From: Psychroserpens luteolus
GTDB taxonomy: Bacteria; Bacteroidota; Bacteroidia; Flavobacteriales; Flavobacteriaceae
Assembly (NCBI RefSeq): GCF_021032705.1
Contig: NZ_JAHVXI010000003.1
Location: forward strand, 1-64,000
Length of the DNA: 64,000 bases
Reading direction: 5' to 3'
Numbering within the stretch: the stretch's first letter is position 1; each line of letters starts with the position of its first letter. Both the position numbers and the translations under genes were made by a program. Shown here in pieces: positions 17,735-27,254 of this stretch. A model generated the notes under the pieces. That model was given only the letters and a program-made list of their open reading frames with translations. It searched no databases and had not been told where the DNA came from.

Positions 17735-20171
17735 TTTTAACTTTTTGATTTGTTAGTGCAAGCTTTAAGACATCACTCATGTCCTTAACATAATGAAACG
17801 TAAGTCCTTTCAAATATTCTGGCTTAATCTCATCTATATCACGCTTGTTATCTTCACATAACAAAATCTCTTTAATTCTTGCACGTTTAGCAGCTAATAT
17901 TTTTTCTTTGATACCACCAACTGGCAATACTTTACCTCTTAAAGTAATCTCACCAGTCATTGCCAAACTATTTTTGACTTTGCGCTGTGTAAACAAAGAT
18001 ACTAAAGAAGTTAACATAGTCACACCTGCACTTGGACCATCTTTTGGAGTTGCTCCTTCAGGGACATGAATATGCACATTGTATTTTCCAAAAACATCAG
18101 AATCAATTCCAAATTCATCTGCATTTGCCTTAATGTATTCCATGGCAATGGTCGCCGACTCCTTCATCACCTTTCCTAAGTTACCAGTAATGGTCAAATT
18201 CCCTTTGCCTTTAGACAATATCGATTCAATAAATAAAATATCTCCTCCTACTCTTGTCCATGCCAATCCTGTAACAACACCAGCAACATTATTATTTTCA
18301 TATTTATCGCGCTCAAGTCTAGGTGCACCTAAAACCTCTATCACATCTTCATTAGTAACTTTAAGGTTATAGTCTTCCTCCATCGCAATATTCTTAGCTG
18401 CGTGACGCACTAATTTGGCGATTTGTTTTTCTAATCCTCTAACACCAGATTCTCGGGTATATCCTTCAACAACTTTTTCCAGTTGTGGTTTAGCTACTTT
18501 GAGGTGTTTATCAGATAAACCATGTTCTTTTAATTGTTTAGGTAATAAGTGACGCTTACCTATTTCTACTTTTTCTTCAATAGTATATCCAGTCACATTA
18601 ATAATTTCCATACGGTCTCTTAACGCAGGCTGAATTGTATTCAAACTATTAGACGTTGCGATGAACATCACTTTAGACAAATCAAATCCCATTTCTAGGA
18701 AATTATCATAGAATTCGCTGTTTTGCTCAGGATCTAAAACTTCTAGTAACGCAGAAGAAGGATCACCTTGATGTGTATTAGATAATTTATCAATTTCATC
18801 TAAAACAAAAACAGGGTTGGATGTACCAGCTTTTTTCAAACTTTGAATAATTCGTCCAGGCATAGCACCAATGTAGGTTTTTCTATGTCCGCGAATTTCA
18901 GCTTCATCACGTAAACCACCTAAAGACATACGCACATATTCTCTACCTAAAGCTTCGGCAATTGATTTCCCTAAAGATGTTTTACCAACACCTGGAGGTC
19001 CGTACAAACAAAGAATTGGTGACTTCATATCATTACGCAATTTTAGAACAGCTAGATACTCAATGATACGCTTCTTTACATCATCTAGACCATAATGGTC
19101 ACGATCTAAAATCTTCATAGCGCGTTTTAGATCAAACTTATCTTCGCTAAACTCGTTCCAAGGTAAATCTAAGAACAGGTCAAGGTAATTACGTTGTATG
19201 GAGTATTCTGCAACTTGCGGATTCATACGCTGCATTTTGGCTAATTCTTTGTCAAAATGTTCGGAAACTTTATCATCCCATTTTTTAGTCTTTGCACGTT
19301 GTCGCATATCTTCAATCTCTTCTCCTGAAGACACACCACCTCCAAGTTCTTCCTGAATGGTTTTCATTTGCTGATGCAAGAAATACTCACGTTGTTGTTG
19401 GTTCATATCACTTTGAACCTTAGACTGAATATCATTTTTAAGCTCCAATTTTTGAAGCTCAGTATTCATGTACTTTAAAGTGGTAAGTGCACGCTCTTTA
19501 AGATCGTTAATCTCTAATAATTGTTGCTTTTCTTTTACAGAAAGATTCATATTAGACGATACAAAATTCACCAAAAATGAGTTGCTTTCAATATTTTTAA
19601 TCGCAAAAGACGCTTCTGTCGGAATATTTGGACTGTCCTTTATAATTTGTAACGACATATCCTTTATAGAATCAATGATTGCGGTAAACTCTTCATTATC
19701 GATTGCAGGTTTTGCTTCAGGAACATCTTTTACAGTAGCAGTTAAATAGGGTTGCTCTGCAACCACATCTTGAATTTCAAAACGCTTTTTGCCCTGAATA
19801 ATAATTGTTGTATTACCATCAGGCATTTTAAGAACTTTCAAAATACGGGCAACCGTTCCTTTTTTGAAAATATCTTTAGCAGAAGGATCTTCTACCGTTT
19901 CATCTTTTTGAGATACAACACCAATAACCTTACTGCCATTATTAGCATCATTTATAAGCTTAATAGATTTATCTCTACCAGCTGTAATTGGAATCACCAC
20001 ACCAGGAAACAAAACGGTATTACGCAATGGTAAAATAGGTAATGATTCGGGGAGGAGTTCGTTATTTATTTCTGCTTCATCTTCAGGTGTCATTAAAGGA
20101 ATTAATTCTGAGTTTTCATCAAAATCCTGAAATGACAAACTGTCAAGCTTTAAAAATTTAGACTTTGCCAT
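17718..20171 (-). CDS. lon: ATP-dependent protease Lon (LonA)
   Basis: 817 residues, full LonA length. N-terminal substrate domain ([22 protein letters not shown]), coiled coil, AAA+ module with Walker [10 protein letters not shown] and Walker [10 protein letters not shown], then the serine protease domain with the catalytic Ser in [11 protein letters not shown] and Lys in [13 protein letters not shown]. It degrades misfolded and regulatory proteins in the cytoplasm. First gene of a run lon-LysM-porQ-cmk on the minus strand. Confidence 0.97.
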   Translation of the reverse strand: MAKSKFLKLDSLSFQDFDENSELIPLMTPEDEAEINNELLPESLPILPLRNTVLFPGVVIPITAGRDKSIKLINDANNGSKVIGVVSQKDETVEDPSAKDIFKKGTVARILKVLKMPDGNTTIIIQGKKRFEIQDVVAEQPYLTATVKDVPEAKPAIDNEEFTAIIDSIKDMSLQIIKDSPNIPTEASFAIKNIESNSFLVNFVSSNMNLSVKEKQQLLEINDLKERALTTLKYMNTELQKLELKNDIQSKVQSDMNQQQREYFLHQQMKTIQEELGGGVSSGEEIEDMRQRAKTKKWDDKVSEHFDKELAKMQRMNPQVAEYSIQRNYLDLFLDLPWNEFSEDKFDLKRAMKILDRDHYGLDDVKKRIIEYLAVLKLRNDMKSPILCLYGPPGVGKTSLGKSIAEALGREYVRMSLGGLRDEAEIRGHRKTYIGAMPGRIIQSLKKAGTSNPVFVLDEIDKLSNTHQGDPSSALLEVLDPEQNSEFYDNFLEMGFDLSKVMFIATSNSLNTIQPALRDRMEIINVTGYTIEEKVEIGKRHLLPKQLKEHGLSDKHLKVAKPQLEKVVEGYTRESGVRGLEKQIAKLVRHAAKNIAMEEDYNLKVTNEDVIEVLGAPRLERDKYENNNVAGVVTGLAWTRVGGDILFIESILSKGKGNLTITGNLGKVMKESATIAMEYIKANADEFGIDSDVFGKYNVHIHVPEGATPKDGPSAGVTMLTSLVSLFTQRKVKNSLAMTGEITLRGKVLPVGGIKEKILAAKRARIKEILLCEDNKRDIDEIKPEYLKGLTFHYVKDMSDVLKLALTNQKVKNAKKL

Positions 20172-20205
20172 ATTATTTTTTTAGTCATTCTGTCATTAAA
20201 AACAA

Positions 20206-20213
20206 CAAAACTA
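20206..20213 (-). promoter_or_regulatory. Possible -7 element of the lon promoter
   Basis: TAGTTTTG on the minus strand fits TAnnTTTG, 34 bases upstream of the lon ATG. A TTG at the right distance is missing (the nearest is only about 16 nt away), so the call is weak. The rest of the 230-base gap 20172-20401 shows no gene. Confidence 0.3.
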
Positions 20214-20401
20214 TAGATTTATAATTATTCAAATAATTGCTAAACATTTTGAAAATCAATCGTTTACAATGTCGAAGCAATTATATACCTTTATATAATT
20301 TCAATAGTTATGCCATTACACGTTTTCAGATTAAAAACTTTTTTTACTAAAAGTGTAACAAACATAATGCACTTTCATCTTTACATTAAAGCATTTGTTT
20401 T

Positions 20402-20962
20402 TTGACACTAACCAATCAAAATATAGAGCAGTTATTGCAGCTTTGTAAATCGGGCAACCAACATGCGCAAATGGAAGTCTATAATAGGTATTACAAAGCG
20501 ATGTATAACACAGCACACAGAATTGTAAAAGACAATTTTGAAGCTGAAGACATCATGCAAGATTCATTTTTAACCGCTTTCACAAAGTTGGATAGTCTTA
20601 AAGAGATTAAAACATTTGGTTCATGGTTAAAACGAATTGTAATCAATAACAGTATACATCATTACAAGAAAAATAGTAAATATCAAGATTTGCCTTTAGA
20701 TGATGTGTTATATAAAATTGAAGACTGCTCAGGAATAACTGAAGATTATAAATTTAATACTCTTAAAGCGAATCTAGTTCTGGAGACAATGAAAACGCTT
20801 AAAGATAATTATCGTATGAGCTTAACGCTCCATTTAATCGAAGGTTATGATTATGATGAGATTTGTGAAATTATGAATATTTCATCTGCAAATTGTAGAA
20901 CAATGATCTCACGTGCAAAAGACAGCTTAAGAAAAAAACTTGAACCTTTAGCACACTATTAA
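20402..20962 (+). CDS. ECF-type RNA polymerase sigma factor, TTG start
   Basis: 186 residues. Region 2 is seen as YNRYYKAMYNTAHRIV and EDIMQDSFLTAFTKLD, with the region-4 HTH GYDYDEICEIMNISSANCRTMISRAKDSLRK at the C-terminus. No in-frame ATG lies near the family's normal N-terminus (MTLTNQNIEQLLQLC), so TTG at 20402 is the likely start. The next gene looks like its membrane anti-sigma factor. The four genes 20402-23387 form one sigma-controlled unit. Confidence 0.9.
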   Translation: MTLTNQNIEQLLQLCKSGNQHAQMEVYNRYYKAMYNTAHRIVKDNFEAEDIMQDSFLTAFTKLDSLKEIKTFGSWLKRIVINNSIHHYKKNSKYQDLPLDDVLYKIEDCSGITEDYKFNTLKANLVLETMKTLKDNYRMSLTLHLIEGYDYDEICEIMNISSANCRTMISRAKDSLRKKLEPLAHY

Positions 20963-20999
20963 GTAATGACAGTCTAAACATAGACTATAAGTAAGGCTT

Positions 21000-21566
21000 A
21001 TGAAAAAAGATACTATAAATGAATTATTCAAATCACTAGAAGGCGGCTTCGATACCGAAATGCCAAACTCTGGTCATGAGAATAGGTTTTTGGACAAACT
21101 TAAGCAGCAAAATAACCCTGTTGTTTTAAGTGAATCTAAGAAACGAACTTACTGGAAACCGTTTTTGGCGGTTGCAGCATCCCTAATATTATGCTTTAGT
21201 GTATTTACTATGATGCAACAACAAGAACCAGAATTAATGGATTTAGCGAGTGTATCTCCAGAATTATCACAAACACAATCCTTTTTTACTGCTGCTATCG
21301 AGCAAGAAATAACACTGTTGGAAGCCGAGCGTACTCCAGAAACTGAGCAAATGATTTATTCAGCAATGAGAGAACTAAAGATTCTCGAAGGTGAATACGA
21401 ATCACTTAAAATAGATTTAACCGAAAGTGGTAATGATCAACGCGTTATTTATGCAATGATTACCAATTTTCAAAATAGAATAAACGTATTAAAAACCGTT
21501 TTAGAACACATTGAAGAAGTCAAAAATTTTAAAAACAACCAAAATGAAAACACAACTACTATATAA
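21000..21566 (+). CDS. Membrane protein, probable anti-sigma factor
   Basis: 188 residues. A cytoplasmic N-terminus of about 56 residues, one membrane helix (FLAVAASLILCFSVFTMM, about 57-74) and an extracytoplasmic helical tail with coiled-coil character (EQEITLLEAERTPETEQM...). Position 37 bases after the sigma gene and the single-pass layout support an anti-sigma role. No classical zinc-finger motif is present. The end overlaps the next gene by 23 bases. Confidence 0.75.
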   Translation: MKKDTINELFKSLEGGFDTEMPNSGHENRFLDKLKQQNNPVVLSESKKRTYWKPFLAVAASLILCFSVFTMMQQQEPELMDLASVSPELSQTQSFFTAAIEQEITLLEAERTPETEQMIYSAMRELKILEGEYESLKIDLTESGNDQRVIYAMITNFQNRINVLKTVLEHIEEVKNFKNNQNENTTTI

Positions 21567-22641
21567 GCTAATTTTTGCTTTTATTTTAATTCCTTCAATA
21601 TCATGTGCAAATGGAGCACACGATAAATGGAATGGCAAACACACTAAGGAAAAAACCATAAAAAAGGAATTTTCAGTAAGCTCTGATGCCACATTAAAAG
21701 TTAATAATAGCTACGGAAATATTAATATTACCACCTATGAAGGCTCTACCATTACTTTTGAAGTAAAAATAAAAACCAATGGTAACAACCTTGAGAAAGT
21801 TCAGAAAAAACTAGACAACATCGACGTAGAGTTTAATGCATCAAGTTCTATGGTATCGGCAAAAACACTGTTTAGTAAGAATAAGTCAAAATCTATATGG
21901 AATTGGGGTAAAAATAATAATGTAAACATGGAAATCAACTACATTATTAAAATGCCAATAACGAATAGTGTAGATCTAAACAATGACTACGGAAGTATTG
22001 ATCTCGATAAACTTGAAGGGCGTGCAACAATTAACTGTGACTATGGAAAAATTACCACTAAAGAATTAATGGCGAGTAATAACTCTATCTCTTTCGATTA
22101 CACGAATAACTGTTACTTTGAATTTATTGATAGTGGAAAAATCAATGCAGATTACAGTAGTTATACGGTTGGAAAAACAAAAACCTTAGATATTAATGCA
22201 GACTATACAAAATCTGAAATCGAGATAGCAGAAAACATTAATTACAACTGCGACTATGGCACTTTAAAAGTCGATAACGCTAACAATGTTGTAGGTAATG
22301 GTGATTATTTGACCTTAAGATTGGGAACGATTTATAAAAATGTTGGTATTAAGGCCGATTATGGATCGATTAAAATAGAAAAGATGGCTGCAAATGCAGG
22401 AAATATTGACATCGAATCAGATTACAATGGGATTACAATTGGTTATGATTCTGGGTATCAATTTAGTTTTGACATTGATTTAGAATATGCGTCGTTACGT
22501 GATACAGATGCTTTCGAATTTACCAAGAGACGTATCGAATCATCAGATAAATATTACCAAGGTTACCGAGGAAATGCCAATAGCGGAAACATGATTAGAA
22601 TCAAATCTGAGTATGGCAGCGTAACATTCAAAAGAAAATAA
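21544..22641 (+). CDS. Exported DUF4097-like beta-repeat protein
   Basis: 365 residues. Signal peptide ending near SISCANG; the Cys could make it a lipoprotein. The rest is a repetitive beta protein with the motif N-x-D/S-Y-G/S-x-I/L recurring about every 20-40 residues (NSYGNINI, NDYGSIDL, CDYGKITT, ADYGSIKI, SEYGSVTF), consistent with a beta-helix or solenoid like DUF4097. TTG at 21511 is open, but ATG 21544 gives a standard signal peptide. Third gene of the sigma unit; role unknown, possibly envelope stress. Confidence 0.75.
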   Translation: MKTQLLYKLIFAFILIPSISCANGAHDKWNGKHTKEKTIKKEFSVSSDATLKVNNSYGNINITTYEGSTITFEVKIKTNGNNLEKVQKKLDNIDVEFNASSSMVSAKTLFSKNKSKSIWNWGKNNNVNMEINYIIKMPITNSVDLNNDYGSIDLDKLEGRATINCDYGKITTKELMASNNSISFDYTNNCYFEFIDSGKINADYSSYTVGKTKTLDINADYTKSEIEIAENINYNCDYGTLKVDNANNVVGNGDYLTLRLGTIYKNVGIKADYGSIKIEKMAANAGNIDIESDYNGITIGYDSGYQFSFDIDLEYASLRDTDAFEFTKRRIESSDKYYQGYRGNANSGNMIRIKSEYGSVTFKRK

Positions 22642-22670
22642 CATAATAACACACAATAAAATTTAGGACA

Positions 22671-23387
22671 ATGAAACATTCAATAATATTAATAGCTGCT
22701 TTGTTAAGCTTTACAGTTTCTCAAGCGCAATGGAAGAAAATAAAAGGTAACGGAAATATGACTACAGTTACGAGATCAACTTCAGATTATGACACCGTTA
22801 AATGTGCAGGGAGTTTTGATTATATCCTCGTTGCAGGAACCGAAGGTCAAATTACATTAGAAGGCGAATCAAATCTTTTAGAATACGTGGTAACCGAAGT
22901 TAAAAATGGAAGTTTACACATCAAGACAAAAAAAGGCAAAAATATAAGTCCGAGCAGAAATAAAACCATAAAGGTCACCATCCCATTTAAAGACCTTGAT
23001 AAAGTATCATTATCAGGTTCAGGAGATTTATGGAATGAAGATCGAATTACATCAGATAATCTCGAAGTATCATTATCGGGTTCAGGAGATGTTGTTTTAG
23101 ACGTACAAACGAGAAGTGTATCAGGAAAAGTAACAGGATCTGGTGATCTAACGTTAAAAGGAGCTACTACCGATTTAAGAGCTGGTGTTACTGGTTCTGG
23201 TGACTTTCACGGTTTTAACCTAAAATCAACAAACACAGATGTTTCAGTAACAGGATCTGGTGATGCTGAAGTGGTTTGTAACGGAAAGTTTAAGGCACGA
23301 GTTACGGGTTCTGGAGATATCGAGTACAGAGGAAATCCAACAAATTCTGACACTAAAGTATCTGGTTCTGGAAGTATAGAGAATTAA
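22671..23387 (+). CDS. Exported head-GIN domain (DUF2807) protein
   Basis: 238 residues. Signal peptide ending near VSQAQ, then the DUF2807 fold with seven S/T-G-S-G-D/S repeats (LSGSGDL, LSGSGDV, VTGSGDL, VTGSGDF, VTGSGDA, VTGSGDI, VSGSGSI), likely turns of a beta-solenoid. Start ATG is 29 bases after the preceding stop. Such proteins commonly sit behind ECF sigma factors in flavobacteria; biochemical function unknown. Confidence 0.88.
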   Translation: MKHSIILIAALLSFTVSQAQWKKIKGNGNMTTVTRSTSDYDTVKCAGSFDYILVAGTEGQITLEGESNLLEYVVTEVKNGSLHIKTKKGKNISPSRNKTIKVTIPFKDLDKVSLSGSGDLWNEDRITSDNLEVSLSGSGDVVLDVQTRSVSGKVTGSGDLTLKGATTDLRAGVTGSGDFHGFNLKSTNTDVSVTGSGDAEVVCNGKFKARVTGSGDIEYRGNPTNSDTKVSGSGSIEN

Positions 23388-23404
23388 ACTTATCACATCT
23401 AATT

Positions 23405-23444
23405 AAAAAGCCACTCGTAATTACTTACCAGTGGCTTTTTTTTT
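23405..23444 (+). terminator. Terminator of the sigma-factor unit
   Basis: 8-bp stem (23408-23415 with 23430-23437) with a 14-nt loop, five A's before and nine T's after. It lies 17 bases past the DUF2807 stop and could also stop the convergent lipoprotein gene. Confidence 0.88.
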
Positions 23445-23460
23445 GTGGTTAGATAGTTAT

Positions 23461-24189
23461 TTATTGTTTTGTGTAAACAAAGGTTAAATCCTGAGTTATA
23501 ATGATACTTCCATCTTCATTTGACGAACTAAAACCATCTGGAATTGTAATAGATAATTCGTTACCGTTTAAGGTCCAATCTGTAGTTCCGAAAACATCAG
23601 TAATTGAGACTGTATTTCCAGACTGCGTCCAAGTTATATCTGTATTTTCTATTTCATCAATACATTCTATGGTATAATTATATTCATCTGTTGTACCAAC
23701 AACAATTTCAAAAGTGAATTCGGCATATGACGTACTCATCACTGTTCCAGTTCCATCATTACTAAAGACAATAGTTTCATTATTATAGCAATCCATTTCA
23801 TCTAAAAAGTTAGCACTCTCAGTGTCATCATTATTTAAATCAATAGGTTCTTCACCAATCCATGCCGTTAGCAACCATGTTCCTTCAACTTCAGTAGGTT
23901 CAACATCATTTGTACAATCGCCAAGCGTATCAACTAGAGCCTGGAGCGTTCCGTCGTCGTCTCCACAAGCTTGTATTTGTGCTTCAAGAGCGTTGCGATA
24001 AGCAATACATAATTGTGTATAATTATCAACATTTACACCTAAAAAATTTAAAGCAGCTTGAGCTGTATTGGCAGTAGCTGTTTCACAAGTCAATCCACCT
24101 TGAACAAAGTCTCCTTCTAAGGCTTCATCTTCACAGGATACAAAACTTAAGATAGCTATGCAGGTTAAGATCGTCAGAATTTTTTTCAT
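23461..24189 (-). CDS. Lipoprotein with lipocalin-like C-terminal domain
   Basis: 242 residues. Lipobox LSFVSC at residue 19. An N-terminal helical part (about 30-95) contains several cysteines (LTCETA, LCIAYR, ACGDDDG, DCTND), followed by a beta-rich region starting EGTWLLTAW and continuing with FSNDGTGTVMS and WTQSGNTVSITD, which resembles the lipocalin-like families of flavobacteria. Its start resembles the neighbouring lipoprotein (SCEDEALEGDF versus TCEDEPLEGDF), so the two look like paralogues in their first part. Confidence 0.72.
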   Translation of the reverse strand: MKKILTILTCIAILSFVSCEDEALEGDFVQGGLTCETATANTAQAALNFLGVNVDNYTQLCIAYRNALEAQIQACGDDDGTLQALVDTLGDCTNDVEPTEVEGTWLLTAWIGEEPIDLNNDDTESANFLDEMDCYNNETIVFSNDGTGTVMSTSYAEFTFEIVVGTTDEYNYTIECIDEIENTDITWTQSGNTVSITDVFGTTDWTLNGNELSITIPDGFSSSNEDGSIIITQDLTFVYTKQ

Positions 24190-24260
24190 AATAAACTAAA
24201 TTGGGTTTATACAAACATACTAATTTATTGCATAATAGGTTTTTAGGCGCTCAATAAAAC

Positions 24261-24286
24261 AAAAAGACCAGAGTCTCCTCTGGTCT
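24261..24286 (-). terminator. Terminator of the 193-residue lipoprotein gene
   Basis: Perfect 9-bp stem (24265-24273 with 24278-24286), 4-nt loop, U-tract on the minus strand (A's at 24259-24265). It is 25 bases past the stop. Confidence 0.85.
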
Positions 24287-24310
24287 ATTTACTAATTTTG
24301 GGTTTATTCT

Positions 24311-24892
24311 CTATTCAACTTTTTGCCAAACCGAAGTTGCTACGGTTGACACTGTAACGTTAGCTCCTCCTCCATTTTCAGTCTGTACAATATCTTGGAA
24401 AAAAGTTAATGTTTGCCCATCTGCACTTAAAGAAAACTCTGCCATTTGTTCGCCTTGATCAACTTCCATTGGCATATCTTCAAAATCAAATTCAATAAAT
24501 GAACCATCTACAGTCATAATATTTCCGTTAGTAGAATAAGTTCCAGAACCATTCACATTGGTATAGGCATCTGAATAACTTGTTGTTTCACCTTCAAACG
24601 TTGTTGATACTTGTAATTCATAATCTCCAGAAACCGTATAATCAGATTCTGCAAAAACTAATTCATAATCTGCCTCAACCATTTCAGCTGTAAAATCAAC
24701 AACAAAGTCTATACCTCCAAAACTTGATTCCGAAGTAATGTCTGCATTAAACTCAATTAAAGACCATGTTCCAACTAATGTCGCATTGTTGTTTGAATTC
24801 TCATTTTGAAAGTCCCCTTCTAACGGTTCATCTTCACAAGTAAATGCTGTAAGTAATATAAATAAGGCAAAAAGAAAGCTAAGTTTTTTCAT
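24311..24892 (-). CDS. Lipoprotein with lipocalin-like beta domain
   Basis: 193 residues from ATG 24892; an upstream TTG (24916) would add a poor N-terminus. Lipobox TAFTC, then EDEPLEGDF and a single beta-rich domain (GTWSLIEFNADIT to GQTLTFFQD). It lacks the Cys-rich helical insert of its neighbour. It lies on the outer or periplasmic side of a membrane. Function unknown. Confidence 0.72.
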   Translation of the reverse strand: MKKLSFLFALFILLTAFTCEDEPLEGDFQNENSNNNATLVGTWSLIEFNADITSESSFGGIDFVVDFTAEMVEADYELVFAESDYTVSGDYELQVSTTFEGETTSYSDAYTNVNGSGTYSTNGNIMTVDGSFIEFDFEDMPMEVDQGEQMAEFSLSADGQTLTFFQDIVQTENGGGANVTVSTVATSVWQKVE

Positions 24893-24925
24893 TATAAATT
24901 GATTTAGTTTTAACAAACATAGTAA

Positions 24926-26260
24926 TTATTTACTTTCCTTAGGTACTCTATACAATAAAACTATTCCTACAAAAAAGAAAATGAATAAAAACAAGATTGC
25001 ATTACGCATACTTCCTGTTATTTGATCTATGGTAGCAAAAATGACCATACCTATAACGATTCCTATTTTTTCGGCAACATCGTAAAAACTGAAATAAGAT
25101 GTCGTATCATCTGTTTCCGGTAAAAATTTAGAATAAGTTGAACGCGCCAATGCTTGAATTCCTCCCATCACTAAACCAACTAAGGAAGCAGCTATGTAAA
25201 ACTGTACAGGTGTTTTCATGAAATAGGCATAAACACAAAGTGACATCCATATAAAGTTGATGACGATTAGTGTTTTAATATTTCCAAATTTGGATGATGC
25301 TCTTGATGTTAAGATAGCACCTAGAACAGCAACTAATTGAATGACTAAGATACTTACAATCAATCCTTGTGTTTTAGCATCAGAATCGCCCCATAAAATT
25401 TCTTCTTCTCCGAAGTAGACTGCTACTAACATAATAGTTTGTACGGCCATACTAAATACGAAAAAGGCGACGAGATAGCGTTTTAAACGTAGGTTTTGTT
25501 TAAGTTGATTCCAAACCAGCTTCAATTCTTTTAGACCATTAAACACGACAGCCTTTGTCACCTTATGACCATTAGAGACACCCTTTGGTAGGATGTAAAA
25601 GGTATATTGACTAAAGAGAATCCACCATAAACCAACAGTGATAAATGCAACACGCATAGCCTCAAGTGAAGCCAAATCTTTATCCTCCTGAGTTGTACCA
25701 ACATCAAAGCCAAACCAGCTAGGTTTCATTACCATAGCGAGGTTTAGAAGCAATAAAATCACACTCCCTATATAACCTAAACTAAAACCTTTAGCACTTA
25801 TACTATCTTGTTGTTCGGGATAAGCAATATCTGGTAAATAAGAATTATAGAATACTAGACTACCCCAATATCCAATCAATCCCATGAAATAAAATAATAA
25901 ACTTAAATGAATATGATCTAGACTAAAATAATAGAGGCCAATACACCCAATGCCACCAACATAGCAGAAGAATTTCATAAAACTCTTTTTATTTCCCACA
26001 TAATCAGCAATACCCGAAAGTATAGGTGATGTAAATGCTACTACCAAAAAAGTAAATGCAGTCACATAAGTGATGAGCGCAGTACTTTTAAAGACCATTC
26101 CAAAGGCTGGAACAGTTTTCTCTACTTGTGAAACAAATAAAGCAGAATAAAATATTGGAAATATTGATGACGCAATGGTAAGCGTATAAACAGAATTAGC
26201 CCAATCATAAAATGCCCAAGCATTAAGCAGTTTTTTACTGCCTTTTTCTAGGTTTGCCAT
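24926..26260 (-). CDS. MFS transporter, UMF1/Atg22-like
   Basis: 444 residues with about 11-12 hydrophobic helices. The start (KKLLNAWAFYDWANSVYTLTIASSIFPIF) and the G-G-I-Q-A-L-A-R-S-T-Y-S block are hallmarks of the UMF1 (Atg22-like) subfamily of the major facilitator superfamily. Substrate is unknown; Atg22 in yeast exports vacuolar amino acids. ATG 26260. Confidence 0.88.
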   Translation of the reverse strand: MANLEKGSKKLLNAWAFYDWANSVYTLTIASSIFPIFYSALFVSQVEKTVPAFGMVFKSTALITYVTAFTFLVVAFTSPILSGIADYVGNKKSFMKFFCYVGGIGCIGLYYFSLDHIHLSLLFYFMGLIGYWGSLVFYNSYLPDIAYPEQQDSISAKGFSLGYIGSVILLLLNLAMVMKPSWFGFDVGTTQEDKDLASLEAMRVAFITVGLWWILFSQYTFYILPKGVSNGHKVTKAVVFNGLKELKLVWNQLKQNLRLKRYLVAFFVFSMAVQTIMLVAVYFGEEEILWGDSDAKTQGLIVSILVIQLVAVLGAILTSRASSKFGNIKTLIVINFIWMSLCVYAYFMKTPVQFYIAASLVGLVMGGIQALARSTYSKFLPETDDTTSYFSFYDVAEKIGIVIGMVIFATIDQITGSMRNAILFLFIFFFVGIVLLYRVPKESK

Positions 26261-26273
26261 ATAGTTAAGTTAA

Positions 26274-26297
26274 AAGCTGCCCTTTAGTGGACAGCTT
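26274..26297 (-). terminator. Weak terminator between the M48 protease and the MFS gene
   Basis: 9-bp stem with one wobble pair (26274-26282 with 26289-26297) and a short U-run on the minus strand. It is 30 bases after the M48 stop and 13 bases before the MFS start, so the two genes may be only partly coupled. Confidence 0.5.
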
Positions 26298-26327
26298 CTA
26301 AATTACTATAATTTTTAATCTTTACAA

Positions 26328-27158
26328 TTAAAAGTTACCTAAAGGTCTAAATGAATCCACTCCAAACTTTTTTGCTTCAGCTTTAGCCTTTGGAGCCCAT
26401 TGCTGTAAATTACTGATTCTGGTGTCATTAGACGGATGTGTACTCAAGAACTCTGGCGGAGCTTGTCCTCCACTATTTGCTTTCATACGTTTCCATAATT
26501 CGGCAGCTTCTTCTGGATTATAACCTGCTATTGCCATTAAATACAATCCAATTTCATCAGATTGTGTTTCATGACTCCTGCTAAAAGGTAGCATTACTCC
26601 TACTGTGCTTCCAACACCATAGGCTTGATTAAATATGTTACGTGTTTGCTCGTCTTTAATTGCGACATTTCCTGCTACAGCGCCTAGCTGTTGCAACATT
26701 CCTGCACTCATACGCTGTTGACCATGATTTGCTAGCGCATGAGCTACCTCATGCCCCATAATTGCAGCAATTCCTGTTTCGTTTTGTGCTATAGGCAAGA
26801 TTCCCGTATAGAATACTATTTTACCACCAGGCATACACCAAGCGTTCACCGTTTTATCATTTACTAAATTGTATTCCCATTTATAGTCATCTAAATAACC
26901 TTGATGTCCATTGGCATTTAACCAACGTTCGGCAGCTACAGCAATACGCTGACCCACTCGCTTTATCATGTCGGCATCGGCCGTACCTGTAACAACGTTA
27001 TTTTCGGTTAAAAATTGATTATACTGTGCAAAAGCAGTCGGGAATAATTGGGAATTTGGTACTAATGCTAACGTCTTTTTTCCTGTAAAAGGATTTGTTG
27101 TGCACGATAGAAATAGAGCTATTGTACCTATGAGAACTATGTTATTTTTTATACGCAT
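26328..27158 (-). CDS. M48 family zinc metalloprotease, lipoprotein
   Basis: 276 residues. Signal peptide with lipobox LFLSC (about residue 19), then NPFTGKKTLALVP, typical of the periplasmic BepA/LoiP-like M48 group. The zinc motif HEVAH is at 136-140 and the downstream Glu is in SHETQSDEIGLYLM. Members degrade misfolded outer-membrane proteins in the periplasm; that role here is inferred. No TPR domain is present, unlike BepA. Confidence 0.92.
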   Translation of the reverse strand: MRIKNNIVLIGTIALFLSCTTNPFTGKKTLALVPNSQLFPTAFAQYNQFLTENNVVTGTADADMIKRVGQRIAVAAERWLNANGHQGYLDDYKWEYNLVNDKTVNAWCMPGGKIVFYTGILPIAQNETGIAAIMGHEVAHALANHGQQRMSAGMLQQLGAVAGNVAIKDEQTRNIFNQAYGVGSTVGVMLPFSRSHETQSDEIGLYLMAIAGYNPEEAAELWKRMKANSGGQAPPEFLSTHPSNDTRISNLQQWAPKAKAEAKKFGVDSFRPLGNF

Positions 27159-27254
27159 TGTTAATGGGTTTTAAGTGTAAGCTAAATTTACAAAATGATT
27201 CTATTTATTTTGACACAAAACAATAGAATTTTGTCACATTTAAGCACAAAAAAA

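Noticed and set aside
20331-20516. Minus-strand reading frame opposite the first sigma factor
   Set aside because: It overlaps the sigma gene in antisense, has a Cys/Tyr-rich unnatural composition and no family signature.
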